Part shown: positions 10,801 through 28,547 of the stretch, in pieces | Numbering within the stretch: the stretch's first letter is position 1 | How the letters are laid out: each line of letters starts with the position of its first letter | Assembly (NCBI GenBank): GCA_000310025.1 | Contig: FN649738.1 | Coordinates: 1,289,675 to 1,318,221 of the forward strand | Reading direction: 5' to 3' | DNA from: Ectocarpus siliculosus | Taxonomy: Eukaryota; Sar; Phaeophyceae; Ectocarpales; Ectocarpaceae | DNA: 28,547 nt | Made by a program: the position numbers and the translations under genes | The notes under the pieces: model-generated | What the model saw: only the letters and a program-made list of their open reading frames with translations | Told to the model about the DNA's origin: nothing | Databases searched by the model: none

Positions 10801-11505
10801 ATATATCGCAACTTGCAACCCCACCCCCCCGCGTTTTTTGAAGGTCGCGATAAACATTGAGCCTCACGAACGGTTCATGCGAGACGGTTCCAATCTACGA
10901 ATGGAATTACCCATTTCTCTCACGGAAGCTCTCTCCGGCTTTACTCGAGAGATCCAGCTGTTGAATGGGAGCACGGTCCTCCTCAACAGGACACGGGTGA
11001 GCGCCAAGAAACCGACATGAAAGTTAACGCGGGTTCCCGTCGCAAGGAAACGACGGGCAGGAATGGAAAGCGAAAGGCCCCTTATAAAGTTGACCACACA
11101 GAGATACATGTTTTATTGAGGTTGATACATACTTTAATACTGTCGTTCCTGCTTAGATCTTTGGGTGGGCTTGTTTCGGTGTGTTGTCACGTAGTTCAAG
11201 CAGTACACAAAAAACGCAACCCAACAAAACAAGGCGACATGATATCGCTTACTTTTGCCACAATTGCACAGATGATCAGCCACAATGGTGAGGTAGAAAT
11301 CGAAGGAGGAGGGCTCCCGGTGTGGGATGGCGGCCGTGGGGCGGGCACTGGATGGAGCACACACTCGTCAACTAATGCCAGCGCACTCCTGGCCGACAAA
11401 ACAGTTACTGGTTCGACGATCGTCACTTGCAGCGTTGAATTTCCAGATATTACAAGCGAACGTCTTCAGGGCCTCGACAGCGCTGGGGCTGCTTCAGACG
11501 AGTGA
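5567..11505 (+). CDS. Secretory PDZ-PA-Hsp40-like protein lacking a J domain
   Basis: A multi-exon gene. Proposed exons: 5567-5665, 5805-5879, an unresolved stretch, about 6725-6802 (the 5' border may lie upstream), 6949-7626, 7927-8123, 8490-8589, 8854-8985, 10215-10350, 10844-10996, 11272-11505 (stop TGA). From 6725 to the end every junction keeps phase with GT-AG borders and gives 569 codons. Domains in order: signal peptide; PDZ (TTGLGIHLV ... LLKGDILTTVAGVEI); PA domain (ALLVSKGGCLPGAKAANAAW ... LHGIPVVIVSNA); Hsp40 C-terminal domain I, interrupted by a DnaJ zinc finger; Hsp40 C-terminal domain II, ending without KDEL. No HPD-bearing J domain was found. The likely location is the ER or secretory pathway. 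It may be a holdase or adaptor that does not stimulate Hsp70. Function is inferred from domains only, and the upstream exons could belong to a separate gene. Confidence 0.65.
5880..6724 (+). other. Unresolved intron/exon stretch before the PDZ exon
   Basis: The signal-peptide exons end in phase 0, but the PDZ exon needs a preceding phase-2 end if it starts at 6725. So an exon is missing here, or the PDZ exon starts upstream: its frame is open back to 6633 and includes VLRMHRG, which would serve as the PDZ first strand. One candidate small exon starts at 6249 after TTTTCCAG and could end in phase 2 before a GTGTGG. The stretch also holds hairpins near 5924 and 6152. No J-domain HPD triplet was found. 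Confidence 0.4.
6949..7626 (+). other. Exon encoding the PDZ remainder and PA domain
   Basis: The exon (acceptor CCCAG, donor GTAAGC) finishes the PDZ fold with PESAASFVLLKGDIL and RVKIKLVRAP. After an acidic linker comes a PA domain of about 100 residues: SALLVSKGGC, a helix (GAKAANAAWNGAEVMILV), then IPVVIVSNATG and a closing helix. PA domains sit in secreted or luminal proteins such as subtilases and sorting receptors, which agrees with the signal peptide. Confidence 0.65.
7859..7912 (+). repeat. (CTG)n microsatellite before a splice acceptor
   Basis: About 18 CTG/TTG units end 14 bases before the acceptor of the exon at 7927, replacing most of the usual polypyrimidine tract. Confidence 0.95.
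7927..8123 (+). other. Exon encoding the start of Hsp40 C-terminal domain I
   Basis: After a basic linker the exon reads PFNLRSLFRDGEIGIEFGSP, then THLAVSCELSTLLTG, matching the DnaJ strand 'l.vsLEdlynG' that precedes the zinc finger. It starts after GGACAG, completing an AG codon left from 7626. It ends in phase 1 before GTATAG, and the next exon restores the frame. Confidence 0.65.
8490..10350 (+). other. Exons encoding a four-module DnaJ-type zinc finger
   Basis: Three exons (8490-8589, 8854-8985, 10215-10350) carry CPVCNGRG, CKACSSSG (split over an intron), CPRCHGFG and CQRCKGER (split over an intron). These are the four CxxC modules of type I Hsp40s, expected to bind two zinc ions. A His-rich insert (AHDHSHE) lies between modules 2 and 3. 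The last exon continues into SGWLDLTIPKGAPDQHRIHF, the DnaJ strand 'l.V.IP.G..dG..I'. The intron 8986-10214 (1.2 kb) is the largest of the gene. Confidence 0.7.
9190..9355. repeat. Cluster of CCCGcGTAGAT / ATCTAC-type short repeats in an intron
   Basis: Within the 1.2-kb intron, variants of CCGCGTAGAT, ACCCGAGTAG, AATCTAC and GGGTAGGTTTAG recur in both orientations. Related CCCGGGT blocks occur again at about 9890-9985. They look like remnants of a dispersed repeat with inverted motifs. No element can be named. Confidence 0.4.
10844..11505 (+). other. Exons encoding Hsp40 C-terminal domain II
   Basis: Exon 10844-10996 encodes INIEPHERFMRDGSNLRMEL and ISLTEALSGFTREIQLLNG, very close to the DnaJ pattern 'h..F.RdG.dL...v.isl.eAllG'. 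Exon 11272-11505 encodes EGGGLPVW and VTCSVEFPD, matching the terminal 'GmP......GDL.v...v.fP', then a stop. About 20 residues between these motifs look like an insertion. Confidence 0.65.
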
Positions 11506-11794
11506 CATCGAGAGGTTTTTCCTCCGCGCTTTGGCTCCGTGTCATTGTGGGTGCATGTGCCGCTGATACATGCCGCAGCAACCGAGCTTTGAAGAGACGC
11601 ACGGGAGGACCGAAAACTGGCAATCACAGGCGTATCCCGTAGATAGATGTATTATGTGTTCTGAATGTTCCTTCCCGTATTGTCTGGAAAGTACCCTCCT
11701 CGTGCTTTCTTCGTAAGACGTTGAATTTGATCAAGAAACCCTATTTTGGCTTGTGATCCATGACTCACATTCATTCGTCGTAGCTGCCGATCTC

Positions 11795-12052
11795 TTTTTA
11801 GAGAGCTTGGCGCCGAACTCCGTTGCTGACCCTTCCCTTCAGCCGACTCGCTGATTTGATCCGTTCTAGAAAGTGAGATGGGAAAGGTGGGTGTTCATTG
11901 ATACGGCGACATGACAGATATTCTTAGGACCGATACTTTTTAGAGACCTTGGCGCCGAAGTACACTGCTGACCCTTCCTATCAGCGACTCGCCGATTTAA
12001 TCCGTTCTAGAATGTGAGACGGAAAAGGTAGGTGCTCATTGATAAGTCGACA
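11795..12052 (+). repeat. Diverged direct repeat, two copies of about 116 bp
   Basis: Copy 1 (11795-11911) and copy 2 (11937-12052) share TTGGCGCCGAA, CTGCTGACCCTTCC, ATCCGTTCTAGAA and a GTGAGA...GGAAAAGGT block with scattered substitutions. The offset is about 141 bp. They lie 290 bases beyond the chaperone-like gene's stop. Confidence 0.85.
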
Positions 12053-12266
12053 AGTTGGCGTTTTTGCTCTATCAAGGCAGCCCTTCGGAGGATCGCTTGA
12101 GAAACCAACGCTACCCGTCTCCGCGGATTAGCGGCATCCAGTAGCCGGGCTCTTATCTCGCCACCACCGTATGACGATAAGGATTCATGGCGAAGCAACG
12201 GCGCGCTTACTCCACGATGCCGTGGCGACCTCCGTCTAGCATGCCCCTGTGGTGCACATTTGATTG

Positions 12267-12334
12267 GATGATTTAGCCTGCGTGTGGTGTTAGGGATGAT
12301 TTAGCCCAATGGTGTAGGGATGATTTAGCCCAAT
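12267..12334 (+). repeat. Three GGGATGATTTAGCCCAAT-type repeats
   Basis: Copies start at 12267 (partial), 12293 and 12317. The last two are identical over 18 bases and spaced 24 bp apart. Confidence 0.85.
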
Positions 12335-12624
12335 ACACAATACACGCAGAATCGCTGAGAACCAGGAAAGAGGGTGGCGGAGGTTAGTAAATGGGTTAAG
12401 TGAGTGGGGAGGCACATGCGGTGAGATTCGGGTACGCACTTCCGTACTGCTACTGCTGTAGTTCTAAAGTTCGTGCTCATATTGCTGCTCAACAGCAGTG
12501 AGTGGCGGGCTTGAATACAAAACCGCTGCCGATGTTCGGCACTCCAGCACGGCGGCTGCCCATTGTCGTTCCATGGAGGTTGGAGGTATACACTATCTTC
12601 AGTCTCCATTTACCTACATTCTGT

Positions 12625-12692
12625 GTACCTTGCTTGGCTTACGCCCCTTGTGTACCTTGCTTGGCGCCCTTGCAATTGCTTGGCGCCCCTTG
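12625..12692 (+). repeat. Short tandem repeat of GTGTACCTTGCTTGGCG units
   Basis: Consecutive units of about 25 bases share TGTACCTTGCTTGGC, and a degraded third unit reads GCAATTGCTTGGCGCCCCTTG. Confidence 0.75.
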
Positions 12693-13376
12693 CCGGTCTA
12701 CGCATCAATGTAGGTTGTCTCTTTGGGACGGCTGTACGCGGCAGAAACTTCAGAATCGGCAAGCAACGAGCATACGGCCTGCCACTTGTAGTCTTGCAAT
12801 GGTGCCTCCCTGTTTTCTTCAGGGCTGTCAGCCTCATTCACGCATCTGTGATGTTTCTTCCATACCTTCTCCGCTTGCCATCCTCCATCCTCGGCGGTCG
12901 CCACTTTGCCGGTGAAGAACCGTAAAATCGACGTGCAACACCCGGGGACAGAAGCATTGTATCCCCGCCCATCTACAAGTATCGGTCTCCGAGATCGTCC
13001 TATAGAGCTACCCGAACGCCCCAAAGCTAAGCAAACAGCACACGTTGGTGGACGCACACGCTTCGACAATCTGCACAGCGACCTGGGGTACTCCTTGGCA
13101 GCTGAGATGTCAGGTATGATGCAGTGTGACAGCAGTATCACTCCCGAGAAACAAGAAAGAAGAGGTGCGAAAACCCGCTGCTGCAGACACACATCTAATA
13201 ATGCTGTCTCGCTGTGTTGGATGACACAGGATGTCACACCCCTTGGACCAATTCTCAAGCCTCTACCGCTCCACAGCAACAACAGTGGTGGTGCCGAAAA
13301 AAGCGGCGTCGGAGCCATATCGTCGACATCTTTCCGAAAACGTATCGTTTGACTTAGACATCCTCGTTGTCGTGGA

Positions 13377-13871
13377 GAAATCGAGCGTTGATAATCGGTT
13401 ACGGGGGGGTGATATCTTACGTCACGTACGGGTACATGATAGACGGGGACCTCTCTCTCTGTCTCTCTCTCTCTCGCTCGCTCTCGCTCTCTCTTTCCAC
13501 TACGTGTTGTGCTGAGATGTACTCGCACTGGTGGTGTTTGGCAGCGATAAGGACAAGGCCGATATTGAGGCCGCCATTTTTGGAGAGGTCACAGAGGTGC
13601 AAAATGTACCTGTAATTGTTTGCGTACCTGTACGACACACCCCGCTCCCCGGGACCGATTTCAAAGCTAGGCTTGATTGTAGTCCAAGAGGAAGAGGACG
13701 CCAAACTGTAAGTAGGTATTTTTCGGAAAACTCTCGCCGAGACGTCCCAACGCCGCTTTTTCGGCAGCATCAGACTGCTGTCTGTTTTAGACTACAATTC
13801 TTCAAGGGAAATCGAGTTTGAAAATCGTTGCCAGGGGTGGTGTGATATCTTGTGCAACCTACATACGGTAC
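13377..13871 (+). repeat. Diverged duplicate blocks about 430 bp apart
   Basis: The blocks at 13377-13435 and 13808-13871 both begin GAAATCGAG. They continue GTTGATAATCGG / TTTGAAAATCG, then a G-rich run, GTGATATCTT and a TACGGGTAC / TACGGTAC ending. Divergence is substantial. Confidence 0.5.
13451..13496 (+). repeat. (CT)n microsatellite
   Basis: Imperfect CT run with scattered G, 46 bases. Confidence 0.95.
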
Positions 13872-15325
13872 TGCTGTAGTAAGAGGCCCTGCTGCGCAAG
13901 GCGGTATTCTTCAAAGAGATTTGCCGACCTTATTCCGGGCACCCGGCACTATTCAGAGATCACACAACTTATTCAACGGCCTTATACAGCAGGACAACCG
14001 GGCTCATGCAGACACCACTGTTGTGGTAGGTGCTGAACATCGACTGGGAGAGAACCCAAGCAACGCACATGATGAATCAGATCAGTTGGAAAGCATTGCG
14101 CACAAAAGTATCCCTTTGTTGTCGCACAGAGAAGGAGTTGGGTCTTGTCTCTACCTCCGCACACACACCCTCTCAAACCAAGGCAAATAATTTCGTCAAG
14201 CCAAAACAGCAGTCAAAACGACAGATGTTGAAGTTGTTTGATTTATCGGGGTCCCGATCTGAAATGCTCCACCAGGTGGTATGTATCAGTACCGGATATC
14301 ATGGAATATCAACGTGTTGCTACTGCTGCTTGGCTGTGCTGTCGAAGGCTGCAACTGCCGTCCGCAAACCTGGACCGAAATCATTCATCTTTCGCTGTCA
14401 CAGACCCCATCTCCTAACTTGCGGGTCTACAGAAGTGTGTTGCTCATGTCAGTAGCTGCCTTGAGTACCCGTAGTCCAGGCCGTTGGGGTTTGTGGTGGC
14501 GAGTGCTAGCAGGGTCAACGTTGGATTGGTACCAGATTAATACACTAGTCGAACTCAGCTGTTCCCTTCTGTGTCACGGCCACAGCAACAGATCTGAGCA
14601 AGGCCACGCGCAGTTCCATGATGTCCTCTACTGCTACTGCTGTAGTTCACGTCTGGACTCCGGGAGGTCGTTTTCGAGTGTTGGTTTTTCATCATCGTCG
14701 TGGATCTATCATAGGACCCAAACCTATTTGACCGCCCTTGTCCGCACGCCCTTACTGGGTCACAGCGAATCAGAATAGTTGGTGTGCATGCAATCTTACC
14801 CACTATCTACCGGAACACGTTTGAGCTTGGAGCTTCGCGCGCAATGTGCAACGCATTGCGCCACGCGGGTATATACCGCACCTTGACGCAAGTTTTACCT
14901 AAAAGGCTAAATGCTATTCGGATTCGACGCACATCATGTAACCACCCTGTGCAGCGGTTTGTGTCCGAGGTTCAAAGCCTATGTAGTCATGGCGGTGTGA
15001 AAAGGTTGGTCACCAGGTTCTCATTCCCATTCTGATGCACGTCGTATTGAATAAAACAGATGCTATGCATTTTATGTAGCACGACGGTTAGTCATGAAAA
15101 GACGATGACTCGTGCCGAAAAAACCTCACTGGAGTGCCCGGCCTTCCCCGTTACCCTTGCTCACCGCTCCTTGCTTCTTTCGAAGCCGAATCGAGGCCAT
15201 CGGCGGCCACAACCGACGATGCTGACAGACGTCGGTGCCGTCGAGACGCAGGTCTCCGCGCGGCGGCGGCGTCTGGATGGCTCCCCTTCGCCGACCTCAT
15301 CACCTTCCAGCTCGCGTCGTTAGCC

Positions 15326-16678
15326 ATGTGCGTCATCTGCCGCCATGCGCAGAAGCCGGTGCTGGTGAACGTTGCCAAGCGGACACCGAAGACGCTCTGG
15401 TCGATCGATCGCCCACGGATAGCTCACGAAAGCACCGACAGCGCCGACGAGGGCGAAGGTAGTGGGGGAGCGCCCGGCTTTGCCAGCCGTGTGCCTCGCC
15501 CGACCATCGAAGCCATCTCCTGGATCCGCGCATCGCCGTGCCCCGCTCTCCGCGACAAGCTTCCCTCAGAGGCGAAGCGGCTGGCGTTCGGGAGCAACTT
15601 CAACCACACGGTGGTCGGTATCCGCTGGCCCGAAGGGCTGGAGGAGATCAGGTTTGGGTCCAAGTTCTCTCAGCCCGTCGCCGGAGTCGCGTGGCCAGCC
15701 TCCCTGCAACGACTTTCGTTCGGACAGGCCTTCGACCAGTCGCTGGCGGACGGGACGTTTCCCGAAGGCCTGAAAGAAATTTCCTTCGGCTCAAAGTTCA
15801 ACCAGAGCTTGCTACCAGTACAAGACAGCACGGACAAAGTCAAGGAGGGAGGGGTGCGGTGGCCCTCGACCCTGGAACGCATCACCTTGGGAAGCTACCG
15901 TAGGAGCTTGACCGGGGTGTCGTGGCCGCCCGGACTCCTTGCTCTCGTACTCACGGGCGAGTTCGACCTCCCTCTCGCCGGGATAACGCTGCCGGGCAGC
16001 CTGGAGGAGTTGGAGATCTCCTCGACCTTTAACCACCCAATCGACGAGGTGGACTTTCCCCGGGGCTTAAAGACGCTGACGTTCGGGAACCAGTTCAACC
16101 AGGCCATAGACAAGGTCAAGTTCCCGGCGGGGCTGGAAATGCTGAGGCTCGGGCTGTCGTTTGATCAGCCCGTGGCGCGGGTAGACTTCCCGGCGAGACT
16201 GTCGCACCTCTCGATCGACAGCAAAGCATTCAACCACCCCGTGAGCGGGGTCTCATGGCCAGATTTCATGACGGATCTTCACTTCGGGGACGGCTTCAAC
16301 CAAGAAATCAACTCCGAGGCGTTGCCCCCACGATTGGTTCGGCTAGCGTTAGGGGACCGCTTCAACAAGCCGATCCTGGGCGTGGCTTGGCCTCCCGGGT
16401 TGCGTGACCTGTCGTTCGGCCACAACTTCAACCAGCCCGTCGTGGACGTCGTGTGGCCGTCGTCGCTCAGACGATTGCGCTTCGGAGCGCGGTTCAAGCA
16501 GTGTCTCTCGGGGACAGACTGGCCTACCGGACTGGAGACGCTCGACCTCGGCCACTGCCACATGACGTGGGGGTGCGGGCCCAAAGAGGGGTACGAGAAT
16601 TGGTCACCACGGCTGGAGATTATCTCGCGGAAGCGCATTAGCACCCTTGGATGGCAGCGGAAGGAGGAATGCCGCTAG
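15326..16678 (+). CDS. FNIP-repeat (LRR-like solenoid) protein, intronless
   Basis: A single uninterrupted frame ends at TAG 16676-16678. From ATG 15326 it gives 450 residues. About fourteen FNIP-type repeats of roughly 22 residues run from residue 92 (15599) to near 16570, with the pattern F-N/D-x-P-[IV]-x-x-[VI]-x-[WF]-P-x-x-L-x-x-L-x-F-G (for example FNQPVVDVVWPSSLRRLRFG). Repeat four carries a short insert (about 15790-15870). The N-terminus has a CxxC pair (MCVICRH). FNIP repeats are known from Dictyostelium, brown algae and giant viruses and form protein-binding solenoids. No enzymatic domain is seen. The frame stays open upstream to 15134 without an ATG, and encodes a weakly F-box-like stretch (LPFADLITFQLAS), so the true start may lie upstream. 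Family call is strong; partner and role are unknown. Confidence 0.8.
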   Translation: MCVICRHAQKPVLVNVAKRTPKTLWSIDRPRIAHESTDSADEGEGSGGAPGFASRVPRPTIEAISWIRASPCPALRDKLPSEAKRLAFGSNFNHTVVGIRWPEGLEEIRFGSKFSQPVAGVAWPASLQRLSFGQAFDQSLADGTFPEGLKEISFGSKFNQSLLPVQDSTDKVKEGGVRWPSTLERITLGSYRRSLTGVSWPPGLLALVLTGEFDLPLAGITLPGSLEELEISSTFNHPIDEVDFPRGLKTLTFGNQFNQAIDKVKFPAGLEMLRLGLSFDQPVARVDFPARLSHLSIDSKAFNHPVSGVSWPDFMTDLHFGDGFNQEINSEALPPRLVRLALGDRFNKPILGVAWPPGLRDLSFGHNFNQPVVDVVWPSSLRRLRFGARFKQCLSGTDWPTGLETLDLGHCHMTWGCGPKEGYENWSPRLEIISRKRISTLGWQRKEECR

Positions 16679-17774
16679 TACAATATTCGTCGGAAAGAGT
16701 GCATGAACATGTGGTAGCGAGCTTGCTGTCCGTGCCCCGTCTTTTGTGGAGCGTTTAATGTAGGGGCGTCTTGGGCACCAGGTTTGTCATCGGTCTGCAT
16801 GCGCTGTTAATTCTGTACCCTCCGGTGATGTTAATGGTGTACATCAAAATAGGGTTGCTTCGCACTTTTGCACGCGTTGTGCCCTATATGGGGGCCGCTT
16901 TGGTGTTACGACCACGACGGCTTGTTGAACGGCATGCAGTAGATGCGGAGTGTTTTTTTTGGGGGGGGGTGGTAGTCGGTTGACAGAACAGTTTCCGACG
17001 CGCAACCAACACCCCCCCCCATGGACGAACTGGCTTGCCACGTGCGCCTATTGTAGACGTTTTCAATCTTATTGTGGATTTGGGCTGAGAACGACGGTGG
17101 AATAACATTGTATTGCAGTGTTACATCAGTCGGTGGAAAGAGGACCACCAGTGTTTCGTATTAGCTATTTCGCATCCAACCATCCAACGTGAGGAATTGG
17201 ACCAAGCGCTAGGTGTCGCAACTTACTCATTTCTTCTCTTTATTAGCAAATGTACCTTACACACCAAAGTAGTGATTGCCGCGTGGATAGCACACGTTGC
17301 ATACCCATGAAACCTGGCCCGGGATAATGATGGGGCAACCCAAACAGTTGGATGTGTGAGCGAGAGAGAAAGGAGGGGCCGCGTTCCAAGATGTACATTT
17401 TCGTAGATGTCGGAGATCCCATTTAACGGCCCATATCAAATAATCAATTCCGCCGCATCTCCGACGAAGCACATTTCTCCTCGCTGGCTTTCCTCTTTCG
17501 CGCTGGCCCTCTCATAACCACCTCCACTACTGCAGCCACCACTCTCTATCACTACCAATTGTCCACCTGGGCATTCAGTCGGTACTTGCTGGTGCTGCAC
17601 TCTGCGTGGACGAAAGCCGTGAACGATAACCCTGATTGTTCTCTTCGCCCAAGTGCAATCAGCCTGTTTGAAATATATATGGTCGCCCGGGTGACGCGCC
17701 GCTGAGTAGTTTCCAAAACAGCCCCAGGTTTTCGCCCTCGCCTACACCGAGAGCTTCGCTCTTCGCGCTTGGTG
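16679..17774. other. Intergenic region between the FNIP gene and PRODH
   Basis: No coding signal. It contains a T8G10 run (16952-16969) and a C9 run near 17011-17019. The last part is pyrimidine-rich and probably holds the PRODH promoter and leader. Confidence 0.6.
17673..17680 (+). promoter_or_regulatory. Possible TATA-like element of PRODH
   Basis: ATATATAT lies about 95 bases before the proposed PRODH ATG, with CAATC some 15 bases further upstream. Position is plausible, but brown-algal core promoters are poorly defined, so this is only a candidate. Confidence 0.2.
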
Positions 17775-28070
<10,296 letters not shown>

Positions 28071-28146
28071 AAAAACCAACAGCAGAATCGGAATTCTCTG
28101 GGAAAGCGACCTTCTCGAGTCTGCTGCCAGCAGCTACTAGCTTCTT

Positions 28147-28368
28147 CTACGCTGCTTCGGCACCGGATTCGGTGATGATGTGCACGTAAACGTAACGTAC
28201 GGCGTCTAGGTGGAACAACACGGTGGACCGCATCATGACGATGTACTTCCTGGAGAAGAAGAAGATTTCCTCCCGGAGTCCGTGTTCTAACACAATCTTT
28301 CTAGCGTCAGGTAGACGCCGCCTTCTTGAGACGTCCTGTGACCAGGTCGGTATCAGAAACTCCTCCAT
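28147..28368 (-). CDS. Possible terminal exon of a convergent unknown gene
   Basis: On the minus strand a frame runs to a stop at 28147-28149. It encodes basic and aromatic-rich sequence (ARKIVLEHGLREEIFFFS, then YIVMMRSTVLFHLDAVRY). A GTCACAG acceptor-like site lies inside it, so the exon may start near 28336 rather than at the ATG. No family was recognised. Its position 77 bases past the PRODH stop, in convergent orientation, is normal for a compact gene end. It could equally be a chance frame. Confidence 0.3.
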   Translation of the reverse strand: MEEFLIPTWSQDVSRRRRLPDARKIVLEHGLREEIFFFSRKYIVMMRSTVLFHLDAVRYVYVHIITESGAEAA

Positions 28369-28547
28369 CTGTTTGGGTAGTACTCTCGTAGGGATGTTGT
28401 GAGACTTGTGTTATTTGTGGCCCTCGTGTTATTTGTCTATAGCGGGCTGGGGGATGCATAGCTCAGGACATCTTCGGGGTGATCTTTGAACACGCTAGAC
28501 CCTGCTGCGTGTAGTGTGGATGCCATAGGTGGCGACCGTATGTTTAT
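28369..28547. other. End of window, nothing recognised
   Basis: Short stretch with no coding or structural feature that can be supported. Confidence 0.5.

Larger units (their letters stand above)
12693..15060. other. Unassigned region with exon-like fragments, possible unrecognised gene
   Basis: No known domain was recognised. Some pieces look more like exons than their surroundings: an open + stretch near 12906-13350; 13551-13710, ending at a perfect GTAAGT donor; an open frame 14281-14778; and 14784-15035, followed within 15 bases by AATAAA (15050-15055). The minus strand is also open from 13528 to 12698. The candidates do not join into one consistent phase chain by eye. They may be a decayed gene, exons of an unfamiliar one, or chance. 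Confidence 0.2.

Noticed and set aside
12698-13528. 276-residue minus-strand frame as a real gene
   Set aside because: No domain, no convincing start context, and its N-terminal Arg-Glu run is the CT microsatellite read backwards. Kept only within the unassigned region.
28440-28475. Possible tRNA start (GCATAGCTCAGGA)
   Set aside because: Box A-like only; no box B or cloverleaf follows within the window.

Overview
The window looks like nuclear DNA from an intron-rich, moderately GC-rich eukaryote. The best guess is a brown alga (Ectocarpus-like stramenopile). The grounds are many short exons with GT-AG introns, abundant GTT/CTG/poly-C microsatellites, an FNIP-repeat gene, and genes without bacterial-style packing. 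The organism assignment is inference. No rRNA, convincing tRNA, CRISPR array or intact transposon was seen.

Layout on the + strand: (1) 42-2255, the 3' part of an SLC17-type major facilitator transporter with a very long cytosolic loop. (2) 2256-5566, intergenic DNA with a 104-bp tandem duplication, a tRNA/SINE-like box A/box B pair and a CGTAGATCT cluster. (3) 5567-11505, a many-exon gene whose exons join in phase to encode a signal peptide, PDZ domain, PA (protease-associated) domain, DnaJ-type four-module zinc finger and Hsp40 C-terminal domain, with no J domain found. (4) 11506-15325, mostly repeats and unassigned sequence. (5) 15326-16678, an intronless FNIP-repeat protein. (6) 17775-28070, a mitochondrial proline dehydrogenase (PRODH) of about 14 exons with an EF-hand insert and a long N-terminal extension. 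(7) A possible last exon of a convergent minus-strand gene at 28147-28368.

The genes do not form an operon or an obvious pathway; each has its own likely job (membrane transport, secretory-pathway chaperone or adaptor, protein-interaction solenoid, mitochondrial proline oxidation). The most unusual items are the J-less PDZ-PA-Hsp40 protein and several splicing oddities in PRODH: a decayed copy of exon sequence inside an intron, a duplicated 3' splice-site region, a GC donor paired with a CAA-repeat acceptor, and a GTT tract of about 59 units just after a donor.

Exon borders were chosen by splice consensus, reading-phase continuity and family similarity recalled from memory. No alignment or transcript was available.
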